Shown: in pieces, positions 1-4,821 of the stretch
How the letters are laid out: each line of letters starts with the position of its first letter
Numbering within the stretch: the first letter of the stretch is position 1
Assembly: GCA_023247595.1 (NCBI GenBank)
Contig: JAHFGF010000102.1
Span: forward strand, 1 to 5,847
DNA: 5,847 nucleotides
Source of the DNA: Candidatus Omnitrophota bacterium
Lineage (GTDB): Bacteria > Omnitrophota > Koll11 > Zapsychrales > Fredricksoniimonadaceae
Reading direction: 5' to 3'
Notes under the pieces: model-generated
The model's database searches: none
What the model was told of the DNA's origin: nothing
What the model saw: the letters and a program-made list of their open reading frames with translations, nothing else
Made by a program: the position numbers and the translations under genes

Positions 1-222
1 GTCCGGTTCCGGCTGCATATAACCCGATTGCGCGTACGGGCTGATGTGAAGATTTGAAAGAAACATTTCCTCTTCCTTAACCCACGCGTAGGCGTCTTTA
101 AAATTGACCTCTCCGGCCCGGATTGATTTAACCTCTCCGCCGGTCAAAGCGATGCCACATTCCCACTTATCGAGGAGATTATAGTTTTGATAGGCTTTTT
201 TATTTGAAGCAATAAGTTTCAT
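1..222 (-). CDS. smpB: SsrA-binding protein SmpB, N-terminal part (runs off left edge)
   Basis: The reverse strand reads from an ATG at 222 for 74 uninterrupted codons to the window edge. SmpB binds tmRNA (SsrA) and brings it to stalled ribosomes for trans-translation in the cytoplasm. The translation has the family's opening: N7-K8-K9-A10 followed by aromatic residues, then GIALTGGEVKSIRAGEV (residues 23-39), the signature beta-barrel segment usually seen as G(I/L)xLxGxEVKSxRxG, then NFKDAYA (40-46) and LHISPY (58-63). Full proteins are usually about 150-160 residues, so roughly half is present. No clear Shine-Dalgarno sequence precedes the ATG (the upstream bases read CACGAATATTTT), and no alternative in-frame start is evident close by, so the start rests on family alignment. 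The gene lies 68 bp downstream of the AEC transporter gene on the same strand, with a possible weak terminator between them. The identification is secure from motif recognition; no search was run. Confidence 0.93.
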   Translation of the reverse strand, partial: MKLIASNKKAYQNYNLLDKWECGIALTGGEVKSIRAGEVNFKDAYAWVKEEEMFLSNLHISPYAQSGYMQPEPD

Positions 223-239
223 AAAATATTCGTGAACAC

Positions 240-275
240 AAAAACTCGCACACATAAGCGCACCGGCGCCATGTG
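240..275 (-). terminator. Weak candidate intrinsic terminator between the AEC gene and smpB
   Basis: On the minus strand, downstream of the transporter stop codon, CACAT-G-GCGC-CGGT-GCGC-TT-ATGTG can form a hairpin (arms 271-275 with 251-255, and 266-269 with 258-261). It is followed after six bases by a run of five T (plus positions 244-240). The stem is interrupted and the T run is short and displaced, so this is a poor match to a rho-independent terminator. It could instead be a leader structure ahead of smpB. Confidence 0.3.
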
Positions 276-290
276 ATCATGCGTACCATC

Positions 291-1241
291 CTAAAGTAAC
301 TTCGCGTAGATCATTAAAAAAAGCGGAATCGTAACGATGCACAACACATTTGTTAAGAACAAACTTTGATTAATCAAATCTTGATTGTCTGTGCGGTAAT
401 AACGGCCGATGACAGAAAGCGAATTCGCGCACGGCACGGCAGCCTCCAAAACCAAAAAGAATCCGATCAAATACGGCACTCCCAAGGCTTTGACAAAAAG
501 GATCATGATCGCCGGATAAACAAACAATTTGGTTAAAAGCACCGCGGCCGCGTCGGAAATCTGCACATTTTTTAAATTGGTCAAAGCAAAATTCCCGCCT
601 AAAACAAGCATGACCAAAGGCAAAAGACAATTACCGAGCATTTTAACTGGAGAAAGAATAAGTTCAGGAATCTTCTGTCCCAAACCTGTAAACATCAGAA
701 ACACCGCTATTAGAGTAGCCAGCATTGGAGGATTAATTAATTTCCGAAAATCAAACTTATTGCCCTGTGAACCTGTCATCAACCAGACACCTAAACTCCA
801 CAACAGGATATCAAAACCAATCAAAGACAAAATAATATAAATGCTCAATCCCACCACTTCCGGAGACTGAGGAAAGGCGCTTAAAATCATCAGCGGCATA
901 TAACCGGAATTCTGAAAACCAATAAGAGCCCGAAACTCTTTTCTGGCTTTAAGACGAGGCCGGAACACCAGAACCGCTGAGGCTAAGGCGATTCCGCCAA
1001 AAACCACGGCAAATCCCAAAAGCGGAAAAAGCCACCAATTTGAAAAATTCCGAGGCTCAAAATGCGTGACAATTTGGCTGAAATTAAAAGCCGGCAAGGT
1101 AACTCCAATGACAATAGCGGAAAGGACTTCCAAACCTTTGGCATCTACAAACTTTGTGCGAATAAGCATGTATCCAAGGAACCCCAAAAGAAAAATCTGG
1201 GCCATGGCGTGAAATGTAGTCGCATAGGAGACCGTTAACAT
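291..1241 (-). CDS. AEC (auxin efflux carrier) family transporter
   Basis: This is a 316-residue integral inner-membrane protein with about ten hydrophobic segments, roughly 12-29, 38-57, 70-93, 105-122, 130-155, 171-185, 203-219, 230-251, 255-275 and 290-312. Family landmarks are visible: T48-LPAF in the second helix; FQNSGYMPLMI (109-119), matching the N-x-G-x-(M)-P motif; LINPPMLA (168-175), the conserved NPPxxA; LVMLVLGGNFAL (209-220); and a final AAVPCANSLSVIGRYYRTDNQ region (267-287) followed by LFLTNVLCIVTIPLFL, the usual A-x-P-x-A...Y-x-x-D...T...TxPL pattern. Characterised bacterial AEC members export or exchange small organic acids such as malate or malonate, and others are auxin carriers. 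The substrate here cannot be read from sequence. The length is normal for the family. No Shine-Dalgarno sequence precedes the ATG, and a promoter lies unusually close. Met13 is the next in-frame start but also lacks a ribosome site. The gene is divergent from the tRNA/PDH side and codirectional with smpB. Confidence 0.9.
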   Translation of the reverse strand: MLTVSYATTFHAMAQIFLLGFLGYMLIRTKFVDAKGLEVLSAIVIGVTLPAFNFSQIVTHFEPRNFSNWWLFPLLGFAVVFGGIALASAVLVFRPRLKARKEFRALIGFQNSGYMPLMILSAFPQSPEVVGLSIYIILSLIGFDILLWSLGVWLMTGSQGNKFDFRKLINPPMLATLIAVFLMFTGLGQKIPELILSPVKMLGNCLLPLVMLVLGGNFALTNLKNVQISDAAAVLLTKLFVYPAIMILFVKALGVPYLIGFFLVLEAAVPCANSLSVIGRYYRTDNQDLINQSLFLTNVLCIVTIPLFLMIYAKLL

Positions 1242-1248
1242 AAGGCGA

Positions 1249-1276
1249 ATTATAGCACAAGAGCCGGTTTAAACAA
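1249..1276 (-). promoter_or_regulatory. Sigma70-type promoter of the AEC transporter gene (extended -10)
   Basis: Read on the minus strand, a perfect TATAAT (plus 1254-1249) is preceded by TGC, giving an extended -10 (TGnTATAAT). A partial -35, TTGTTT (plus 1276-1271), lies 16 bp upstream and matches only TTG. Only seven bases separate TATAAT from the ATG of the transporter, so transcription would start at or next to the A of the start codon and the mRNA would be leaderless. The hexamers are directly visible; their activity is inferred. Confidence 0.6.
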
Positions 1277-1337
1277 CGACTAATGCCTTGCAATTGCGTT
1301 TCCACGACAGAAGACCACGGAACTTCTTTCAATATTA

Positions 1338-1366
1338 TTGACATATCCATCCCTTATCGATATACT
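1338..1366 (+). promoter_or_regulatory. Strong sigma70-type promoter P1 facing the tRNA
   Basis: A perfect -35 TTGACA (1338-1343), a 17-bp spacer and TATACT (1361-1366, five of six bases matching TATAAT) give a near-consensus housekeeping promoter, with a predicted start near 1373. No open reading frame with a ribosome site follows within 130 bp. The transcript would begin at the left arm of the inverted repeat at 1372-1422. It could serve as an upstream tandem promoter for tRNA-Leu or drive a short non-coding RNA. Confidence 0.65.
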
Positions 1367-1371
1367 TGAGC

Positions 1372-1422
1372 AATTCCTGCAAGATTATTTCGTTGATAAG
1401 GATATAACTCCTTGCTGGAATT
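1372..1422 (+). repeat. Inverted repeat at the predicted P1 start (11 of 12 pairs)
   Basis: AATTCCTGCAAG (1372-1383) is followed after 27 bases by CTTGCTGGAATT (1411-1422). The arms are complementary at 11 of 12 positions. In RNA this gives a hairpin right at the predicted 5' end of the P1 transcript. An alternative short stem AAGGA/TCCTT (1398-1402 with 1409-1413) lies inside it. No T run follows on the plus strand, so it is not an intrinsic terminator. It could be a 5' stabilising hairpin, part of a small RNA or a regulator-binding palindrome. Confidence 0.5.
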
Positions 1423-1435
1423 AATAAAACAGTAA

Positions 1436-1471
1436 CAGCTTTGACTTCCGTTTTGAAAAAACAGAAAGCTG
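1436..1471 (+). repeat. Second inverted repeat, overlapping promoter P2
   Basis: CAGCTTT (1436-1442) pairs perfectly with AAAGCTG (1465-1471), and an inner GTTTT/AAAAC stem (1450-1454 with 1458-1462) sits between them, separated from the outer stem by an asymmetric internal loop. No U tract follows on the plus strand. The sequence contains the -35 and part of the spacer of promoter P2, so it could be an operator or the 3' hairpin of a transcript from P1. Confidence 0.35.
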
Positions 1472-1481
1472 AAACTATAAA
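1453..1481 (+). promoter_or_regulatory. Sigma70-type promoter P2, probable tRNA-Leu promoter
   Basis: TTGAAA (1453-1458), a 17-bp spacer and TATAAA (1476-1481) match the consensus at five of six bases in each hexamer, with a predicted start near 1488. This lies only about 16 bp before the first copy of the tRNA 5' end at 1504, a normal leader length for a tRNA gene. The intact tRNA now starts 241 bp further on, behind two repeat units. I infer that P2 was the original tRNA promoter and still transcribes it through the repeats. No comparable promoter is visible within the repeat units. Confidence 0.6.
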
Positions 1482-1503
1482 CTCGATTGAACACGAAACT
1501 CAT

Positions 1504-1744
1504 GCGGAAGTGGTTCTTCTACGCCAAACATTTATCATGTTTGGCTTCGAAGCAACTCACTAAAATTTCTTCGTAGGACCAGCTCCTACGAAGCCCACCG
1601 CGAAAGCGGTTGGGCGAAGTAGAGCGGAAGTGGTTCTTCTACGCCAAACATTTATCATGTTTGGCTTCGAAGCAACTCACTAAGATTTCTTCGTAGGACC
1701 AAGCTCCTACGAAGCCCACCGCGAAAGCGGTAGAGCGAAGTAGA
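1504..1744 (+). repeat. Two tandem units of 120 and 121 bp, each beginning with the tRNA-Leu 5' end
   Basis: Unit 1 spans 1504-1623 and unit 2 spans 1624-1744. They differ only by A/G at 1564/1684, one extra A in a loop of unit 2, and two substitutions near the 3' end (1611/1732 and 1613/1734). Both start with GCGGAAGTGG, which is also the start of the tRNA gene at 1745, so this 10-mer appears three times. Each unit can form three hairpins. Hairpin A has arms GCCAAACAT/ATGTTTGGC (1523-1545, 1643-1665), hairpin B has arms CTTCGTAGGA/TCCTACGAAG (1569-1593, 1689-1714), and hairpin C is ACCGC-GAAA-GCGGT (1597-1610, 1718-1731). No protein-coding content is evident. Confidence 0.9.
1514..1623. mobile_element. 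Possible MITE-like element inserted in the tRNA 5' end
   Basis: Between the first and second GCGGAAGTGG lies a 110-bp segment whose ends form an imperfect terminal inverted repeat: TCTTCTACGCCAAAC at 1515-1529 against the complement of 1609-1623 (TCTACTTCGCCCAAC), 12 of 15 matching in perfect register. The flanking 10-bp direct repeats (1504-1513 and 1624-1633) would be the target-site duplication. The element encodes no transposase. A second, nearly identical copy occupies 1634-1744. A purely tandem duplication with no mobile origin remains possible, so this interpretation is tentative. Confidence 0.4.
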
Positions 1745-1829
1745 GCGGAAGTGGCGGAATTGGTATACGCGTACGTCTCAGAAGCGTATGGCGCAAGCCT
1801 TGAGAGTTCAAGTCTCTCCTTCCGCACCA
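1745..1829 (+). tRNA. tRNA-Leu (anticodon CAG), with encoded CCA
   Basis: The 85-base sequence folds as a class II tRNA. The acceptor GCGGAAG (1745-1751) pairs with CTTCCGC, the D stem is GCG/CGC with GG in the loop, and the anticodon stem TACGT/GCGTA encloses loop CTCAGAA. The long variable arm is GGC-GCAA-GCC, and the T arm is GAGAG-TTCAAGT-CTCTC. Discriminator A is at 1826 and CCA at 1827-1829. The anticodon CAG (1779-1781) reads CUG leucine codons. The long variable arm and A73 agree with leucine identity. Transcription probably starts at P2 (and perhaps P1), so the precursor would carry a leader of about 250 bases containing the two repeat units, to be removed by RNase P. Confidence 0.96.
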
Positions 1830-1900
1830 GTCTTCGTCAAACCCTGAGCGTGGCCGAAGAGTTGACTTCGCCTGGCTTCGCCAAACACTCGACGAAGACT
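1829..1900 (+). repeat. 72-bp palindromic element abutting the tRNA 3' end
   Basis: AGTCTTCGTC (1829-1838) and GACGAAGACT (1891-1900) are perfect inverted repeats, the first using the final A of the tRNA CCA. Further pairing lies inside: GAG-C-GT with AC-A-CTC (c/a mismatch), and GGC-C-GAAG with CTTCGCC. The whole stretch can therefore fold as one long interrupted hairpin. The CTTCG/CGAAG and GCCAAAC words recur in the repeat units upstream of the tRNA, suggesting a related family of palindromic intergenic elements. No T run follows (the next bases are GTTGTCCGGC), so it does not look like an intrinsic terminator. Confidence 0.55.
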
Positions 1901-2035
1901 GTTGTCCGGCGAAGGGCAAGACAAAAATACAAAAGCGAAGCCGGATCAATGAATAACATTTAACTTAACTATACCAGTTGAACACTTTAACGGTTTGGAA
2001 ATCAAAGAAACAGACTACAAAAGGATTTCAGGCTT
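1901..2035 (+). promoter_or_regulatory. aceE leader region; ribosome site visible, no convincing promoter
   Basis: An AAGGA Shine-Dalgarno sequence at 2021-2025 lies 10 bases before the aceE ATG and supports that start. I looked for sigma70 hexamers and saw only poor pairs, such as TATACC at 1970-1975 without a -35. Because no terminator is visible after the tRNA either, aceE may be transcribed from the tRNA promoters or from a promoter of another class. Confidence 0.45.
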
Positions 2036-4717
2036 ATGAGCGAAGACAACGTTAAAAAGCACACCTCGATCATGGATGATATTGAGCTCAAGGAATGGTT
2101 AAGCTCCTTGGATTATGTTCTAAACCACGGATCTCCCGAGCGGGTTCAATATCTTCTGCAGCAACTTCAGATCAAAGCCCAAGAATCCGGTGTCACCCTT
2201 CCCTTTACGCTCAACACTCCATACATCAATACCATCCCCAAAGAAAAACAGGCATCTTTTCCAGGCAACCGCGAGATTGAACGACGCATCAAAAGCATCA
2301 TCCGCTGGAATGCCATGGCCATGGTTGTGCGCGCCGAGAAAAAAGGGGACGGCGTCGGCGGACACATTTCAACCTTTGCTTCTTCCGCGACCTTATATGA
2401 AATCGGATTCAATCATTTCTTCCGCGCTCCGGGCAATGACGGTCACGGCGATCAAGTTTATTTTCAGGGCCACGCCTCACCCGGTATTTATTCACGCGCT
2501 TTCTTAGAAGGCCGCCTCTCGACGGACCAATTGGAAAATTTCCGACGAGAACTACAGCCTACGAGCGGATTATCCTCCTATCCGCATCCTTGGCTCATGC
2601 CGGACTTCTGGCAATTCCCGACGGTATCCATGGGGCTTGCCCCCATTATGGGAATTTATCAGGCGCGCTTTAACCGCTACCTTGAAGACCGCGGACTTAA
2701 ACCCCGCACCGACAATAAAGTGTGGGTCTACATGGGTGACGGCGAATCTGATGAACCTGAATCATTGGGCGCGCTCACCATGGCATCCCGTGAAAAATTA
2801 GACAACCTCATTTTTGTCATTAACTGCAACCTGCAACGCCTCGACGGACCGGTGCGCGGCAACGGCAAAATCATCCAAGAACTCGAAGGCCTCTTTCGCG
2901 GGGCCGGCTGGAATGTGATTAAAGTCGTTTGGGGGGCGGATTGGGATCCTATTTTGGAAAACGACGCTGAAGGTCTCTTGGCTCGCCGCATGGGTGAAGT
3001 TGTCGATGGTCAATACCAAAAATATACCGTTTCAACCGGAGAATATGTCCGCAATCATTTCTTCGGCGGCAATCCTAAATTAATGGATATGGTCAAGCAT
3101 CTGACGGATGATCAGATTCAATCGCTGCGCCGTGGCGGGCACGATCCGGAAAAAGTCTACGCCGCCTATAAAGCCGCTGTGGACTACAAAGGCGCTCCGA
3201 CGGTAATTTTAGCCAAGACCATCAAAGGATATGGTCTGGGTGAAGCCGGTGAAGGTAAAAACATTACCCATCAGCAGAAAAAACTTAACGAACAAGAACT
3301 CAAAGAGTTCCGCACCCGTTTTAACATTCCGCTTTCCGATGAAGAAGTTGTCAAAGCGCCGTTCTATAAACCGGCTGAAGATTCCCCGGAAATGAAATAC
3401 CTGCATGAATGCCGCCAAAAATTAGGCGGTTATCTCCCCACCCGTCGGACAAAAAGCGATGTTTTAACAACACCGCCGGAATCTTTATTTGAAGAATTTT
3501 ATAAAGGCACCGAAGGCCGCGCCGTATCCACCACCATGGCTTATGTACGCGTGCTGTCAAAATTATTGCGCGATGAAGCCATTGGCAAATCCATTGTTCC
3601 AATCATCCCGGATGAAGCGCGAACATTCGGTATGGAAGGTTTATTCCGTCAATGCGGTATCTATTCCCACGTCGGTCAACTTTACGAACCGGTGGATGCC
3701 GACAGCCTCATGTATTACAAAGAAGCCAAAGACGGACAAATCCTGGAAGAAGGCATTAATGAAGCCGGCGCCATTTCCTCATTTATCGCCGCCGGGACAG
3801 CCTATGCCACGCATAACCTCAACATGATTCCGTTCTATACGTATTATTCCATGTTCGGGCCTCAGCGCGTTGGCGATTTAATTTGGGCAGCCGGTGACTT
3901 GCGCTGCAAAGGATTTCTCGTCGGAGCAACATCCGGACGCACAACGCTTAACGGCGAAGGCCTTCAGCATCAGGACGGGCACAGCCACGTGATTCTCTCC
4001 AGCGTTCCGAATTGCGTCACCTATGATCCTGCGTTCGCCTATGAAATTGCCGTTATCATCCGCGACGGTATTTACCGCATGTATGAAAAACAGGAAAGCA
4101 TCTTTTACTATCTTTCCATCGGCAACGAAAACTATGCCATGCCGCCCATGCCCGAAGGCGTTAAGGAAGGCATTCTCAAAGGCCTTTATCGTTTTCAAAA
4201 ATCAACGCTCAATGCCTCAGCCGCCACCGCCCATCTTTTAGGAAGCGGGGCAATTATGAACCAAGTTATTGAAGCTCAAAAAATTCTCGAAGAAAAATAC
4301 AATGTGGCCACCGATGTCTGGAGCGTCACAAGCTATAATGAATTACGTCGCGAAGCTCTGAATGTGGAACGGGAAAATTTACTCAACCCCAGCACATCAC
4401 CGAAAACACCCTACGTGACCCAATGTTTAAAAAATGAAAAAGGTGTCTTTATCGCCGCGTCCGATAACATGAAGGTGATGCCGGATTCAATCCGCCAGTG
4501 GGTTCCGGGTCCGTTTGTCGCCCTTGGCACCGACGGGTTTGGACGAAGCGAATCCCGTCAAGCCTTGCGCGATTTCTTTGAGGTTGATGCCCGTCACATT
4601 GTCTGGGCCACCCTTGTTTCATTAAGCAAAAATAAACAGATATCATCCAACATCCTGGATGTTGCTTTAAAAGATTTAAAGATTAATCCGAAAAAATTAA
4701 ATCCGATGATTAGCTAA
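2036..4717 (+). CDS. aceE: Pyruvate dehydrogenase E1 component, homodimeric type (AceE)
   Basis: This 893-residue protein (E. coli AceE has 887) aligns along its whole length with the homodimeric E1p family. It uses thiamine diphosphate (ThDP) and Mg2+ to decarboxylate pyruvate and reductively acetylate the lipoyl groups of E2 in the cytoplasmic PDH complex. The N-terminal domain has YINTIPKE (63-70), NREIERRIKSIIRWNA (78-93), GGH (H110) and YFQGHASPGIY (H146). The ThDP/Mg site is GDGESDEPES (234-243) to NCNLQRLDGP (263-272). The mobile active-site loop is GEGKNITHQQKK, with H412 equivalent to E. coli H407. The middle domain has PDEARTFGMEGLFRQ with D526/E527, EGINEAG with E576 (equivalent to E571, which activates the cofactor), and GLQHQDGHSH with H645 (equivalent to H640). 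The C-terminal domain keeps LGTDGFGRS (830-838). No catalytic residue is missing. The start has an AAGGA site 10 bases upstream. The E2 gene follows after 104 bp. Confidence 0.98.
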   Translation: MSEDNVKKHTSIMDDIELKEWLSSLDYVLNHGSPERVQYLLQQLQIKAQESGVTLPFTLNTPYINTIPKEKQASFPGNREIERRIKSIIRWNAMAMVVRAEKKGDGVGGHISTFASSATLYEIGFNHFFRAPGNDGHGDQVYFQGHASPGIYSRAFLEGRLSTDQLENFRRELQPTSGLSSYPHPWLMPDFWQFPTVSMGLAPIMGIYQARFNRYLEDRGLKPRTDNKVWVYMGDGESDEPESLGALTMASREKLDNLIFVINCNLQRLDGPVRGNGKIIQELEGLFRGAGWNVIKVVWGADWDPILENDAEGLLARRMGEVVDGQYQKYTVSTGEYVRNHFFGGNPKLMDMVKHLTDDQIQSLRRGGHDPEKVYAAYKAAVDYKGAPTVILAKTIKGYGLGEAGEGKNITHQQKKLNEQELKEFRTRFNIPLSDEEVVKAPFYKPAEDSPEMKYLHECRQKLGGYLPTRRTKSDVLTTPPESLFEEFYKGTEGRAVSTTMAYVRVLSKLLRDEAIGKSIVPIIPDEARTFGMEGLFRQCGIYSHVGQLYEPVDADSLMYYKEAKDGQILEEGINEAGAISSFIAAGTAYATHNLNMIPFYTYYSMFGPQRVGDLIWAAGDLRCKGFLVGATSGRTTLNGEGLQHQDGHSHVILSSVPNCVTYDPAFAYEIAVIIRDGIYRMYEKQESIFYYLSIGNENYAMPPMPEGVKEGILKGLYRFQKSTLNASAATAHLLGSGAIMNQVIEAQKILEEKYNVATDVWSVTSYNELRREALNVERENLLNPSTSPKTPYVTQCLKNEKGVFIAASDNMKVMPDSIRQWVPGPFVALGTDGFGRSESRQALRDFFEVDARHIVWATLVSLSKNKQISSNILDVALKDLKINPKKLNPMIS

Positions 4718-4821
4718 TTCAACATTCGGTTCCCCAGTCCCCAGAGCCCCTTCGTCCCGAAATGACATTGGGATACTGGGCACTGGAGCACCGGGCACCT
4801 CTCAAAAGGACATCCGCAACC
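4718..4821 (+). repeat. Imperfect palindrome in the aceE-aceF intercistronic gap
   Basis: Arms 4727-4744 (CGGTtCcCCAGTcCCCAG, lower case unpaired) and 4776-4793 pair at 15 of 18 positions in perfect register. Three more C-G pairs (4748-4750 with 4770-4772) lie in the loop. The hairpin spans most of the gap and is not followed by a T run, so it is not an intrinsic terminator. Intercistronic hairpins of this kind can protect upstream mRNA ends or alter the ratio of neighbouring products, but that role is inferred. The E2 ribosome site AAAAGGA (4804-4810) lies just beyond the structure. Confidence 0.6.

Noticed and set aside
529..840. A plus-strand 103-codon frame antisense to the AEC transporter gene
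   Set aside because: It is a shadow of the well-supported minus-strand membrane protein, with no recognisable domain and no ribosome site.
1084..1350. A minus-strand 88-codon frame overlapping the transporter start
   Set aside because: It is mostly out of frame within the transporter gene, lies over its promoter and has no ribosome site or recognisable motif.
1502..1576. A 24-codon plus-strand frame starting with ATG at 1502 inside repeat unit 1
   Set aside because: There is no Shine-Dalgarno sequence, the ATG depends on the flanking base at 1503 and is absent from unit 2, and the frame covers hairpin arms.
1504..1744. CRISPR array
   Set aside because: There are only two long, directly abutting units without unique spacers, and no cas genes. 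The units are tandem copies linked to the tRNA.
1639..1963. Open frames across the tRNA: minus 1639-1827, minus 1707-1949 and plus 1751-1963
   Set aside because: They run through the tRNA-Leu gene and the palindromes, lack ribosome sites and have the familiar look of spurious proteins translated from tRNA DNA.
1974..1998. PdhR-like operator before aceE (ACCAGTT ... AACGGTTTGG)
   Set aside because: The half-sites are unequal and do not match the AATTGGTnnnACCAATT pattern well. No supporting promoter is visible.
1745..2035. Attachment site of an integrative element at the tRNA
   Set aside because: The duplicated part is the tRNA 5' end and the repeats lie upstream. No 3'-end duplication or integrase gene is present in the window.
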